A stretch of DNA of 64,000 nt from Nemophila menziesii (GCA_029959085.1 JARWIR010000002.1:62116154-62180153), one strand, 5' to 3'; shown: positions 26,299 through 40,118, counted from the stretch's first letter. The notes: generated by a model from the letters alone, not told the origin. Numbers and translations: made by a program.

Positions 26299-28506
26299 CG
26301 GACACTTTTAAATTTTATTGTAATATTTAACTTTTAAAAATACAAATGTAAATTTTATGGTTTATAAATTTATAATTCCTTTGGTTAAGTACTCAAAATA
26401 TCATTGAACCTCATTCTCCTTATCCTAAGAGTCCAACTCTTTTTTATGCATTAAATGTTTCATACATAGTTTATATTTGTTTAATCATCGAAATATGTTT
26501 TTGTTTGATAATTTTGTACAAGAATATATTTGTTCTTGCAACTATATGATTGATTTAGTCACAAACGAGTGAATGTGAAGACTATCATATTTTAAAGGAA
26601 CTCCATTTGTAGTGTTGGTAACTGTGTAGTATTATCATATAATATCATTCTTCCTGAACTAAAAAAATATTATTGGCACCCAAAAACAAACAATCGCAAA
26701 CATATACACATTCTTATGATACTGTGAATATGACACTAAAAAATGATATTTTATCTGTATATAATTCCACACATACAAATATAAATAAAGAGTGACCATA
26801 ATTTAATTTAGCTAAAAATACCCAATTGTATTTAAATTTATCTACAAACACCTACTATATATGGATTACCCTAAAATTAAAAAAACACGTTAATAAAATA
26901 AATGAAGCCTAAAATACCGAAAACAAACACCATGAATCCTTGCCCCTCTCTCCCCATCATTTGTCCTTCAACAACAACCGTTCAAGGTGTCACTCCAACA
27001 CCATTGAATTACAGTTGCCATTCATGGAGCCACCCCAGCACTATCATTGTTGCATTTTATCCATCACCATCACAACCACATCAAACTCTCATTATCTCGT
27101 ACGATGTTAAATAAAAGAAGGTTTCATCCAAAAAATTTCTTCCTGAGTAAATTCGTCAAATATTCCATATATAAAAGTAGGTGAATCACCACCGCCTTTT
27201 AATACTCACCAACACTATTGCTCTATGTTTACACGACTCATAGTTTCAACCCGCACTACCTCTTTAACCACCATTACCACCATCGGCCTCCATGTAACCC
27301 CAGAAAACCACCACAAACGTGATATCAATATTCAACATCAAAGACCAAAAAATCTCTTTTTCAATTAATCAAATGATAATATTGATATTACAAAAGTAGT
27401 GTTCGATAAAATCACCAATTCATTTTTCAATTTAGTTTCCCCTTTTATCGGTAATTATATCATCGGGACTCCATTGTCATTTAATAGAATTTCTCTTCTA
27501 TCAACGAAATTGAGTCTAAGATTTCACTTCTAATTTGAAGAAATTTACATGTAATGAGATTTCTCTTCTCTGCTAATCAGTTAAAATTATATATGGAATA
27601 ACTCATTGAATTTTTGTGCGACTCTAATTTAATCAAATGTTAGCATTCTTATCTGAATCTCCTATTAGATAATTCAACATTTAACATTTTACACTCTTTT
27701 TGATAAAATCAAATAATTTAAATCAAATTCACTTGGTAAATATATAATTTTAAAATTTAATGTATAAATATAGGGGGTGATTGAAGAAATCTTATGGACT
27801 AGAGAAACATAGACTTGCACGTCCAACAAATATGTGGTACAAGATATTATGAACAACAAATTTATGAAACAATTTCAACATTACCTACTTTTCTACATAG
27901 TTGGTTATTCAGTTAATTACTGTTGTGTAGCTTATTATATAGAACTTTCATAATTTTCAGTTAGATCCTTTAAAAGTTTCAATTTCGAAACCTATATGTT
28001 ATACTTAAAACTTTGTAAGTTAAAAATTCTATTTGCTTTTAAAAATATACATAATTGCATACAAAATGAAATGGAGTATTGTTTATAATGTATTATCTTC
28101 GAATTAAATAGTTTTTTTATCATTTTATTATAGGTAAAATAATAAATAAACATAAAATATATATTTAGACCATTTTCACTATGTATTAAACAAAAAAAAA
28201 GTTAATACCTTTTTGTTTAAACAAATTAAAATAGTCACCTAGATTAAATATTAATTCTTAAAATATACCCTTAAGGTTAAAAAATCCACATTATTTTTTT
28301 TTGTAAAATTAAAAAATTTATAGAACAAACTTAATTGTCCTCATAGTGGTACTAACCTATCAACTCCCCTTACATAAAAAAATTTCAATCTTCATTGCAC
28401 AAACTCCCATAAAGCATATAAATTTTTGTTATTTAGATTTTTAATTTCATTTACCTTTCTAATTGAATTTAGTTTTCAGTACATGGATTTGAATTTGATA
28501 TATAAT

Positions 28507-28587
<81 letters not shown>

Positions 28588-29130
28588 GAAGGGCCAATAA
28601 CCTAAAATATATCCTATTTACGTCTATATATTTTAACATTTGGATCAAAATTTTATTCTTTCTGGCCATTAGATCTAATTCAATTTATGGTCAAGATTGT
28701 ATAAATTAGATCAACACTCTGAAATGTCTTGATTTTCGTCTATATTTTTCAACCGTTAGAATATATGTGGGTCATTTTGTTATAATTTATCTAGTTTTAA
28801 TTATATGTTGGCCATTTTATTATAATTTAATTTTTTTTAATACAATTAATTGATTTCCATAATTTTTTTGGATACAAAATACAAAATATTAATATTCTTA
28901 ATAATAAATTCTATCAAAAAAGATTTAATAATAAGATTTTAGTTTTTTTTAGTTTTTATCTCAAAAAATATTTATTTATTTGGTGTTTAATTTATTTTTT
29001 TAAATTAAAAATTTTTAAAGTTCCTTTAGACATGAGTTTATACCTAGTGTATATATATATTTACGTATATATACATATATATATTGATGATATTATTGTT
29101 TACAAAGACTAATTATAAGAATGTTTGTCT
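26299..29130 (+). repeat. Large repeat unit, copy 2, right part
   Basis: It matches unit positions 7501-10279 of copy 1. It starts with the second copy of CGGAC and ends abruptly after TTTGTCT, where a transposase exon begins. It includes the 70-codon ORF (26902-27114) also seen in copies 1 and 3, and a (TA)36 expansion. Confidence 0.9.
28511..28582. repeat. (TA)36 microsatellite
   Basis: A pure TA run of about 72 bp. The same site has only a few repeats in copy 1 (near 9710) and copy 3 (near 42795). Confidence 0.95.
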
Positions 29131-30149
29131 TGTTGGGTAGCCTCATCCCTGATCACCAGATTCCCTCCCGGGACTAGTTCTTCACCTTGTTTTATAAAAA
29201 TAAAAAGTATTCAAGACAAATAATAACTTAAAAATTAAAAAATTTACTTAAATAAAACACCATCTCGTATAGCATATCCCGAGTCCGGGAATACTTACTC
29301 GACCCCGCTCCACACTTGTTTTTTTGATTTTGTCGATTCTTTTTATTTTCTTCTGCTTGATGCTGAAAAAAATTTAAAATTCAATTATAAATACAAACTA
29401 TTATAATATAAAATATATACTAAAATTAAAAAAAAAATCAAAATTTCACCTTAGCTTTTCTCGAGCCCCAATACTCACAACACTTAGCCCACACCTCATC
29501 CGATAACCAATGCGGCTTCAAACCCTTTCTCCAATAATGCTTCTTCACGTAATGTTTGTAATCCTTAAATCTCATCCTCATCGTATCGTCCAAGTTTCCG
29601 TAAATAGAATTCCAGTCTTTCCTCTTTCTCCAACTCTTTATGTCAAAATAATTCTAAAAAAAAATATATATTATTTAAATCTAAATTAGAATAAAAAAAT
29701 TATTTTTAAAAATATTTATCAATTTAATTTGTACTGATAATCTCTTAATCACGGCATTTTTGTCTGCGTCCGGTACTTTATCCCAAGCCGGGTGATAGGG
29801 CGGAATCCTCTCTCGAACTGTAATCCCGATCACTTGCGAAACGTGGTGCCCGTACTTGCCTGATGGACTCCACGTGTCGTCCAGTATACAGAAATCTACC
29901 GGCAAAGGCCACCCTACAGCTTTTAGTGCCCTCATCATAGTTTTGAGCGCAGCGCTACCCCTTTTTTTCGTCTAGGGGGATATGTTTTAACGTTGAATTA
30001 ATTAGTGTTTATTTTTTAAGCAATTATTGATTTGAATTTGTTTATTTACCAGGCTGGTTTGCACAGTCGGCTAGGTTTCTGTTTGGATTCTGATTTGGTT
30101 CTCTACCCCCACCGTCCCCTCCGTGCTGTCTAGTCATCACATCGGCCAT
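29131..30149 (-). pseudogene. Ptta/En/Spm plant transposase (Transposase_24 type), truncated
   Basis: Five exons can be traced on the minus strand with GT-AG borders: 30149-30050 (ATG start, glycine-rich, asparagine-rich leader), 29971-29735 (WPLPVDFCILDDTWSP, IPPYHPAWDKVPDADKNAVI), 29653-29450 (KSWRKRKDWNSIYGN, KPHWLSDEVWAKCCEYWGSR), 29362-29261 (AEENKKNRQNQK), and 29185-29131 (GEELVPGGNLVIRDEATQQ). The WxxVPxxxK, W-rich and KNRxxQ pattern is typical of the second open frame of plant CACTA elements, which acts with the transposase in excision. Exon 1 ends in phase 1 while exon 2 reads in phase 0, so at least one frame error or another splice site exists. Exon 5 is cut at 29131. Confidence 0.82.
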
Positions 30150-30454
30150 CTATCATTTTGTAGGGAAATTAAAATATAGAATAAAAAATAACGTAAAAAA
30201 TACTAAATTATTACATCACCAGAAATAAAAACATGAAAATAAAATTAAATAAATTATTACAATCATAAATTAAATAAATCAAATAAATTAAAAAACGTAA
30301 ATAAATCATCGCGAATCTTCAACATCCAATATTATAGCACACGTACAATCTGTATTATACAAAAATAATTATATTAGTCATATAATAAAATAATTTATAT
30401 TTTTTTTAATATTTAAAAATCTATTATTATATAGTAAAATAAAAAATATGTTTC

Positions 30455-30712
30455 TTAAATTGCATAAAAGTCCCTATATATTTTTTTAAATTGCATAAAA
30501 AAACCCCATATTTTTTTAAATTGCATGAAAGGGCATATATTTTATTTTTCTTAATTTGCATAAAAGTCCCTATATTTTTTTTAAAAATTGTATACAAGTC
30601 CCTATTTATGTTTATAAAATTGTATAAAAGTCCCTATTTATGTTTATAAAATTGCATAAAAGTCCCTATATATTTTTTAAAAATTGCATAAAGGTCCCTA
30701 TATATTTTTCTA
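30455..30712. repeat. Minisatellite, about eight units of 32 bp
   Basis: Units follow the pattern GCATAAAAGTCCCTATAT followed by a T-rich and A-rich stretch. They start near 30464, 30493, 30523, 30556, 30589, 30622, 30655 and 30687. They lie upstream of exon 1 of the minus-strand transposase gene, in its leader or promoter region. Confidence 0.85.
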
Positions 30713-31384
30713 GCACTTTTTTAATCTAACATTTTCTAAAAATCATAACAAAGATTTAAAAACTTCCAAAAAATCATACTAATTAATTTTGAAACAAAAA
30801 CCATGAATTACATGTTTAAATTAACAAAAACTAAACCCTAATAACACTATTAATTCTCGGAACTAAGAATCAAGCATAAAAAAAGGAAAAAAAATTTAAT
30901 TAGATTTCACAAATTAGATTTTTCACCCATTTAACATCAATTTTTGGTTTAAAAAAATTCATACAACACTCTAATTACACCCTAATACTCTCGGAATTAA
31001 AAGTAACATGTAATCATCAAATAAAAAAATAAAAAAAAGACATGAAAATTAAAAGTAAAAAATTGGTTGGAATACTTACCTTATATGATGAAATTGCAGC
31101 TGATTTGGTGTTGAATCCATGCCATATTGATTCGGATTGAAACACAAACAAAAAAAAATCGAATAGAAATATAAAAATTGAGGAAAAAAAGCTTAATAAA
31201 AGATAAAAAATTGAATGGAATGGGATTTGGTGTTGGATTTGTTTACCTTTGATGAAGATTTGATGCTAGAATCGCCCCTTGGAGTGGCTGAAAATTGAAT
31301 GGAATGAGCTCTCGTTTTTTAGATTTTTTGTATAAGGAATGAGAGTGAAGAATGAGCTCTCGATGTAGATATAGGGCTTTTTTT

Positions 31385-31508
31385 CTAGCGACTACTTCGT
31401 GTAGTCGCTAGAGACAAGGAAAGTAGTCGCCAGAGAGTGGATTACTTACACGTGTCTGTATTTTGACCACGTCAACTGGTCTTTGGCGACTACAATGTAG
31501 TCGCTAGA
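31385..31508. repeat. Subterminal GCGACTAC/GTAGTCGC repeats
   Basis: Five copies of an 8-base word occur in both orientations within 125 bp. They include a near-perfect hairpin at 31385-31411 (CTAGCGACTAC...GTAGTCGCTAG) and another at 31484-31508. Such clusters are transposase-binding sites in CACTA elements; that role here is inference. Confidence 0.7.
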
Positions 31509-31584
31509 CCTCGTAGTAAAACGCGTGTCCTTTCGTGGACGGGAAAATGGACCGCCAGCGAGTAATGGGAAATTAATATTCGAT

Positions 31585-31865
31585 ATTAACTTGAGTTCGG
31601 GTATCAATCTCATGTGTTTTGGAGTAGTTGGGAATCAGAGGTGATAAGCCAACCACAATCATCTTACAATTGGATGATCATTCCATAACAAATTTGTAAG
31701 GAATTATCAAGTACGGTCTCGTTCACATAGGTTATCTAGCTATTTCCACTAATTTTGTTATTCTTGATTAATGTATCATTAATACTTGGGCGTCTGTTAT
31801 TGGCGACAAGACTCACCATAATCGATGTAAACGAGGGAACGGTGACCATCCGCATTGTATATTAA
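31585..31865 (+). pseudogene. Ty3-like protease fragment, left arm
   Basis: Frames on the plus strand give LSSGINLM near 31595, then QLDDHS, GIIKYG, and VSLILGRLLLATRLTIID near 31770-31830. These match the LMP, LQLADRS and ILGRPFLAT words of Ty3 (Athila/Tat-type) proteases. Stops and frame changes are frequent, so this is a decayed remnant. Confidence 0.6.
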
Positions 31866-33880
31866 TCTAAAACATTCTATATGTTGGGAAAGAAGTACAA
31901 AAAGGAGTCACGAGAGGTCCCATCAATCTGAGTTGTGACCAAGGAGACTAAGTCTCCCAAGAAACCGTGAAGAAGAAAGAAAAAGAAAGAAAGAAGAAAA
32001 TGAGTTTTGTGTAGGCGATGAGGCTGCGTGGAACGCTCCTAAACCCTATAATAGAGCATATTGATACACAAACTTTTTGATAGGGTTGTAAGTAGTCACC
32101 CAGGTCGTTTAAACAAATGCGATTGAGGTACAAGTGAATAAAGGTTGCAAGTTCTGATTGGTATATGTAAATAGCCTCACCCGCTACTAGAAGGCTATAT
32201 AAATAAGAGGTAGTGAGGTAACAACGTCTAATATTTAACGATGTAAAATAAAAATGCTTATGGGAGACGATCATTAACTTTTCTTCTACTCCAAAGCACA
32301 CTCCTTTACTCTTCAACACAAGTTATGTCATTACATCACAAAATCTCCATAGTAATTTTCTATCCACATTACAACCACAAAAATATATTATGGAGACCAA
32401 AATATAATTGCTGGAATCAAAAAATTTAAACACAAAATCAATAATTTTTTTTAGTTATTTCAAAAGAATATTATATTCCAAAAAATTTGAAAAAAATATC
32501 CAAATACAACTTAGCTACCAAATTCCTCCACATGAGCATATCATATTTTTTCCTAAAACATATACCATATATATAATCATAAACACAATAGAATTATGAA
32601 TATATATTAATCAATAGAAAAATTAGGTAAAAAGAATCTAATGAAGCAAGATCATAGAAATTTACTCGTAGGAACATATAAATAGAAGTACAAAAACAAT
32701 TATCTATTAATAAAGAATAACTAATGAGTAAATTTATATGTTACTTAGTTATTCCATTTTAATAGATAATGAATTTCTGTGATCTTACTTCATTTGATTC
32801 TTGTGGCCTAATTTTTCTATTGAGTAATATATATTCATAATCATATTGTGTTTATAATTATATATATGGTATATGTCTTAGGAAAAAATGTGATATGTTC
32901 AGGAATTCGGTAGCTAAGTTGTATTTTGATATTTTCTGAATATTTCGAATATAATATTCTTTTCAAATAATTACAAAAAATAATTGATTTCGTGTTTAAA
33001 GATTTTGATTCCAACAATTATATTTTTTGACTCCATTATATATTTTAGTGGTTGTATTCTGGACAGAAAATTATTACGGAGATTTTGTGATGTAATGACA
33101 TGACTTGTGTGGAAGAGTAAAAGTGTGGGTTTTGGAGTAGAAGAAAAGCTAGTGATTGTCTCTCGTAAGAACTTTTATTTATGTCGTTAAATGTTCGATG
33201 TTGTTACCTCAGTACCTCTTAACTCTAATTTATATAGTCTCCCCAGCAGCCGGTGAGGCAAATCACATATACCAATTGGAACTTGAAATCTTTATTCACT
33301 TGTACCTCAATTGCATTTCCTGATACCGACTTGAGTGACTACGTAGTACCCTATCCAAGAGTGCTTGTATCCCCGTTTGGGATTTGGAGCTTTCCACTAA
33401 ACCTCATCAAATACACCAAACTCATTTTCTTCTTTTCCCTTTCTTTTTTGTTGGGGGTTCTAAGCCTTAGCTTATTTGGTCACAAATCGTGACTCTTTTT
33501 TGTACTTCTTTCCCAAAATATAAAATGTTTGAGATTCATATTCAATGTGGATGGTCAGGGTTCCATAGTTTTCTATTATGGTGAGTCCTTTCGCTAATAA
33601 TAGACACCCAAGTATTAATGAGACATTCTAATCTGTGAAATAATCAAGAATATAAAAATAAGTGGATATAGCTAGATTACATATTTTGACCAGTACATTC
33701 TTGATGATTCCTTGATGATTCCCTACTGATTTGTTGTGGAATGATCTGCCAATTGTAAGATGATAGTCAATGTCTTGTCATCTCTTATTCCTAGCTTATC
33801 AAACACACTATTGGGCATGAGATTGACACCCAAAAAAATGGTACACATACCTTTCGCTTTAAACTTACCACCTATCTTAA
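31585..33880. repeat. 2.3 kb imperfect palindrome of two Ty3-like remnants, tail to tail
   Basis: The arms are about 31585-32725 and 32730-33880, with almost no spacer; the centre lies near 32728. They are diverged (roughly 75-80% by eye) but collinear. Matching landmarks in both arms are a retropepsin-like coding piece, a purine-rich tract (31965-32000 in the left arm), a TATA-like CTATATAAAT word (near 32196 on plus and 33230 on minus) and a TTTTGTGATGTAATGACA-type word. The layout suggests two copies of the same internally deleted element in inverted orientation. Confidence 0.8.
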
Positions 33881-33960
33881 TTGGCAGGTTTAAACCTCTA
33901 GGATCTTGAGGCTCTGGTGGTAGTTTTTTATTAATCTCTTTGATTTATTTTTTTGGATCC
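33540..33960 (-). pseudogene. Ty3-like protease fragment, right arm
   Basis: On the minus strand the sequence reads LNLPIKIGGKFKAKGMC, then GVNLMPNSVFDKLGIRDDK, then TIILQLADHSTTNQ and GIIK. It extends further upstream than the left-arm copy and reads more cleanly. The expected catalytic aspartate after MC is replaced (TIFLG), and a TAG follows TTNQ. The order and words match the protease of non-chromovirus Ty3 elements. Confidence 0.7.
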
Positions 33961-36900
33961 AATATCTAGATCTCAATAATTTTAATCTTTTTGGAGATAG
34001 TCTACATGAAGATTTGATGATGTTTTGGCTCCTTCTCGACCGACGACGATTGCTAGAACTAGAACATTGATCTTCACTTTTTTGACGTGTCTCTACGAGA
34101 TTGTTTTACTCGTATCACCAATAGGACAAGTAATTAGCCGTGGATACAAGGGTGATAAAACCAGAGGTGGCCTGGTGACTCCTCCCTACTCTTCTCTTGA
34201 ACCTTTGGTGCAACAACTACATATCTAGAATCATCTTCCTCAACCCAATTTTCAACAATCACCTATGATATGAGTCAATACTATATATATATATATTCAT
34301 AACGTTGGACAATACAAATCAATTTTTATAAATATTTTCAAAAATTTTAAATTTTAATTATTAATTTATAAATACAGATTGAATAACACCAATCAACATC
34401 TTTGTTTTTATGAAAAAATTTAATTTTAATTATAAAAATAAATTAAATGAATAAATTTTATTAAATATGAATAATTTGTCAAAGGCATTTACCTTTTGCT
34501 ATCTGTATTCTTTTTTCTTTTTGTTTATCTTCATCTTCTAATATATCCTTGATGGTGGACAAAAAACAATAACACAAACCAAAAATATTGAAGTTATTGG
34601 TTTATTCAGAAATTGCGGTGAGAAGTTGTCTATAGCGGCAAGGTAAGAAATAATAAAGTTAGGGTGTAAACGGCTTATTAAAAAGAAGGGTTTCCATATT
34701 ATGGAGGGCCTAATTTTGGGCTTTATTTTATTTGTCTTTTGGACCGTACCCACTCAAGTGTATTTGACCATCTATATCTTTAATCTCGGGCCGAATCAAA
34801 TTGAACAAATAAATACCTATAATACAATCGACTAAAATCAGGTGTGCCGTATATACTAATTCTCTATGTTTATTCTCTTTTTTAATTATGAAACTTTAAA
34901 TATCTTTACAATCATTGAAAATTTTCTATGTAATAATTAATTTTCAATAAATATTAAAATGTGTAAGTTTTGTAACTACAGTAAAACGTGTAATGAACCA
35001 TGTAGAAACTTTAATTAATAGTCGAAAAGTCTAGCAAGAAAATTGGAAATGTAAAGAATTATTAGTTCAAACATAGCAATTAACTTTCAACAAAAAAATA
35101 AAACTTAAACTCAAATAAATATAAACATCATGAATGAAAGGAAAATCAAAATGCTAAAGGAAAAATCTTGATATATAACATAATCTCGACTATTGAATGT
35201 CCATCCGCTGGATCTGAACTCTCGGCTAGGGCTAGTACGTGTACCTGGTTTATACTAGAAATAATCACATTAATTCTACAAATGATAATATTGAGTACGT
35301 ATTTTCAAAAAAAAATTTAATAAGAAAAAAAATAATAGTCATGATGTATCCAAATAAGTCAAATAAATAAATCTCTCAACGATGCTATAATAACTACCGT
35401 AGCTATAATTGTTCCCATAGAGAGACCTTAAATAACAAAAAAACAAAAATTCACTTTCTAATTCTGCTAGATAACTCTTTTAATTTATAAAAAGAATTTT
35501 GTTTAGTTCCCTGCTCTTAGTTTCCTTCTTTTATATTTTCCCTTTATTTTATACATGCTTTGAGATCTAATATAATTTTTATAGCTAAGAGCTTAACATT
35601 TAGCACACAAATACCACTAAAAGCGACATATCTATGCAACAAACATGAATATATCAAATAATAGAGGAAAACCCTTTAACTAAGAACCTAATGAACCTAA
35701 AAATATATCTCACAATGAGATGTATTTATCATAACAAGGGAAAAGTCAAGACCCCCAACTCAAAATTTTGTCGTCTCGATAAATAAAATTAAGAGCAATA
35801 GGAAAGACTCTAAATATTGACGTTTAAATAAAAGTTAACTAACCTTCTACCCAATATATTATAGACTTCTTCTTTGTTTTTGATATTCATGCGTGGGGGA
35901 TTTCTTTTAACCAAATTTTGCTAAAGGTTATTATAGAGGTTTAAAAACATATTCTTAATATTCTTAAAAAAAATGTAAAATAAAAGTGTAGTTATTTAAT
36001 CTCCTTGATTTTCACCACACCTTTTATTTGGCTCAAATCTTCTTTACAACATGTTTTAAATGAATATGTTAGTCATCTCATCCAAATTCAACAACAGTCT
36101 TGCACAAAATAAACATGTTTAGTTTATCAACAAAATTACTCTTCTTTTGTCTCATGCATTTTAGTTGGTCTTATGTAAATAAACCCTCCTCAATAGTTAT
36201 TACGGTGTGTCTCCTACGACACTGTAATTATGAGACTATTTCAGATGATTTGAGACACCACAAAAATATATTGAATACATGTCTCTCAGGTTTTTATCCT
36301 CTCTCATTGATATTTACGTCTTTCTAGGGAGTTGCTGAGTACATATACATTTCTTTTTTAAAGAGCAAAATTAAAAAACTAATGATTATAATTTAACACT
36401 CAAATTACACCGCTAATATTTTTTAATGCTACTACACCGTATTATTTATTTACGCTACTATATGTTTTCATTCTATTATATTGTTGTTTTGGTCCATCAT
36501 TTTCTACATGCTACCCTATTTTCCTTTTTTCCATTCTTTATTTTTATTTTTAGTCTTTATTAATTGAACGATAGTCTAGAATTTATAAATAAATTATATC
36601 TAAATAGATTTATATTTTGTGAAGTGTAGATTAATACATTATCTACTTGTAAAAATATAATATATCTCTCAATATCAATTGGGAGATTTTTAATTCTCTA
36701 GACTTTTTATATTTCATTAATATTACAACATAATTTCATACAAAGAACTCCACCCAATACATATTTTGAAGTTTGGCTTGACTCAATTGTTTAAATTGAA
36801 AGTCGGCTTTGCTCAAGAACTTAAATAAACAACTTTGTAAATCTAGTATTTGATTTGGATTGACCATTTACAACCCTTTATACGATATAAAAGAGTTAGG

Positions 36901-39900
36901 AGAAGGTTGTAGTACAAGTAGATTTAGGAAACACTAAAAGAGTTAGACCTTTTTGTTCATAAAAACTAGCATACGTATATAACTATTTCACTCGTGCATC
37001 TATCTTATAAGAAAACTTCCAACGATTTCTCTTTATCTCAATGCACTGTCCCATGTCTTTCTAAAGTTTTAAGTTGGAGGATTTTAGGGGAAATGACCAT
37101 TGGCCATTAGGTCATGCCCTCTTTTTGAGTTCCATATAGTTTCAGTTTTTGTTATCCTTACTTTATAAAATTTTCTAAGATAATTTATAAACATTTCTCA
37201 TAGTAACTGCATCTTCAAACATTATATAGTCTCCGATATTGCGACAACATGAAAATGAAGTGTAATCCCTTTTTTAGTTATCAACCTAATTTGAAAGAAT
37301 TATATGTCGCCCAGCTAAGACCTCATGAAAAATCCTAGTTGAGCGTCTTAAGTCTATGTCACAGTAGATCTTACAATTATTTCAACATAATAAGGTCACT
37401 ATGGGACAAGATTTACTTATTATATTGGGCTTCTAAAAACTCGTTCAAGAATCCACAAAACCTGAAAAAGATAATCAAAGTTCACAATTTTCTTAAATGA
37501 ATTAGAATTTGTGTAAAATATTGGTTATTTCTTTAAGACACTTCAATGTTCTAGGGGTTTTATGAGAATAGGCTAGTTAGTGTTATTTTTTACTCTGAAG
37601 ATGTTTCTGAAAGAAATATTAGAAAGGTAAAATGAGGAGAGTTGTTTGTAAAGATGAGACGAGGATTCTTGAAGCCAAGCTTGAAAAGTTGAAAAAGCTT
37701 TTTATTATACGAGATCCAAGAACATGTAACTTTCTTTAAGAAACTCTAAAATTCAATGTGAATGTAATTGGCATCCAACTTAGTATGTTGAGGTAAATGT
37801 ACGCTTGATATAAAGTTATTTCAAATCAAATGGTAATACTTTTGAAATGTTTTGTAGCTAGATGATTGTTAGAGATTCAATTTTTTAGAACACATTTTAA
37901 TAGTTTCAATATAAATGATTATTATTTTGGAAATTTCCATCTTTTTGTTCTTCTTTGAGAGTCTCGACAAATGTTCACTCTTCTCTAATGTAAAAAATCA
38001 TAAATATTAAGTGAAATACTATAGAAAAATAATAAATAGTTACTTTATGATTATATGAACTCAGATTATATTAACATTGATTCTTATGCAATAATTTGGA
38101 AATGATGAAAACGTTAGACTATTAATGATGATGTTGTCCGTGCATCGTTGTTTTGCGAGGCTTTAAGGGGACAAACATAGACCTGAACATTCATATAGCT
38201 GTTGAAATCTTCTATCTTGTTTAATACTAATAAGTGTAATTATTTTATCTAAATAAATTGATTGTTTTGACGTTCTTTTCCAACATTACTAATTGAGGAA
38301 CTAATGTGAATACTAAGTTGAGATTATAATATTTGGTGATATATTAGTCTTTCTATTATATTGAATTCTCTAAAATATGATTTTTACATTGCACGTCTAC
38401 TCTTGTACATTTTATTTGATCATTATTTGATTTTTTACGATAACTCAAACAGAATAAAGATAGAAACAAGAAGAATGTAATCTTTCTTCAGAGAAATAGT
38501 ATTTAATATCATATTACATAATTGGATATAGATATCATTAGAAAGCCTAATTAGTGTCTCTTTCATTAAATTATACATATTATATGCATTCTTTAAGGTA
38601 AATAATAACAAGTCTTCCTTTCCAGACTCAAGAATCATATCATGCACAAGCATTCACATCTTTTTTTCCTCATTTTAGAGTCCATGTAAGCCATAACATT
38701 TATCACACAATTACAAATATTCATACATAAATAGTCATAAGTATGAAATTACTAATATTTATATATACAATAGTAAAATAGAAAATTAATCTTACTTTGA
38801 AAATTACTCAAATGTTGTTGTTCTAATTAAATAACATGACCACCGTATCGTCAACTTCTAAGGAATATACACGCCCTCTAACAAATTTTGTCATCTGACG
38901 TTCAAACATGAAAAAATATTACCTATCATCAAGCTCAATTTTATTCTTCATACGTTTCCAAAATTGTATAAGACTCTCAATTACACTTTTATGGAAGGTA
39001 AGAGAATCAAGCTAGAACGATACTGAAACATATCAGTGGAACATGCTTTTTTTAATGGAGAAAATGAACATCTTGACTTGCTTACCTACTTAATTTTAGA
39101 AGTAATTTTCTGGCGCAGTATAATCATTCCAGTACAATACTTATTAATTAAATTATTATTCAGGATATGTAACATGAAATGGATGTAAACATGTTTATCT
39201 TTTCATGATCCTACCAATAATCGATAGTAGGTCAAAACTAATATTTGTAAATTTAGTATAGCTTACCAGAAATAAGCTTAATTGGATTACCTATAAGGTA
39301 AACTATGTACTTACTGTAAATAAAGTATCCAAATATTCCTATCAATAAACACTAAAGTTTAACCATGACACAACAAACTAGAATAGCTAATAATTTATAC
39401 CTTCTATTCTCTGATCGAATGATACTGACAATACCTTCATTTTTTCATGTTTAGTAACTCTATTTGAATAGCATGTAATGCATGTTAGTCTAATCAATAA
39501 GTACCTAGGTTTCATTTTTTACATAATCATTAAATCTATGGTGAGTTAACTTAAAGATAATCATACTGATAAATAAAGAAGCTTCTCTATATTTGAAAGA
39601 AATGGTTTATGTGGGTGCTCAAAATGGGATACTTCGACCCATCTTATGTTGTTTTGTTTATGGGAAAGCTATAAATAACTTTAAGATAAGTTATTTCCTA
39701 AACAAGAAAAATTCATTTTTTCTTTTATTTATATGGTCGTCTTCTATATATTTGATCTATCGACATTTATGTCGTGAAAGAGTAATCTTGTTTAGCACTT
39801 TATTGGTTCAACACTGTAAAGCATTTTGATTCTTAATTATGTATCAGAGGTTTGTCTCCAACCCTCTTTAGTTTTATTTAATTATTGTATCTGACCCTTA

Positions 39901-40118
39901 TTCTTATTAATATCGGAATGTGTTTTAGTGTATTATAAGTAAGAGATGCATGTTATAAAAATTCACACATGTATTTTAATTATGGGTTTGTGAGACATAT
40001 ATCGAAACAGAAAAAAATAGTATTAATGTCCTGCTTGAAATATGAAACTCAATTGTACAATTTTTGTTCAATTTGGACTTAAAACAAATAATATATGTCA
40101 TTTAAACAACTATACAAC
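33881..40118. other. About 6.2 kb with no recognisable gene
   Basis: AT-rich sequence with short chance ORFs only (for example 34025-34228, 36100-36327, 38653-38435 and 39593-39829), none with a recognisable family motif. The first 350 bases may still belong to the upstream part of the minus-strand Ty3 remnant. The rest does not match the large repeat unit and may be the oldest or only single-copy DNA in the window. Confidence 0.6.

Larger units (their letters stand above)
29131..31520 (-). mobile_element. CACTA (En/Spm, Ptta)-type DNA transposon, truncated at its 3' end
   Basis: The minus strand carries a five-exon plant transposase gene of the Ptta/En/Spm family. On the right the sequence has clustered GCGACTAC / GTAGTCGC words (31385-31508), as expected for CACTA subterminal repeats. 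A degenerate terminus TACTACGAG may lie at 31509-31517 on the minus strand, compared with the usual CACTACAAG. The left end is cut within exon 5 where copy 2 ends, so the 3' terminus is missing. No target duplication can be assessed. Confidence 0.7.

Noticed and set aside
28469..28669. Minus-strand ORF of 66 codons
   Set aside because: It is an isoleucine-tyrosine run translated from the (TA)36 microsatellite.
31948..32319. Minus-strand ORF of 123 codons
   Set aside because: It runs antisense to the left Ty3-like arm and has no motif; its relative at 33253-33492 is the same sequence in the inverted arm.
36100..39829. Short ORFs at 36100-36327, 38435-38653 and 39593-39829
   Set aside because: Lengths are expected by chance in 6 kb of DNA and no domain or splice pattern supports them.
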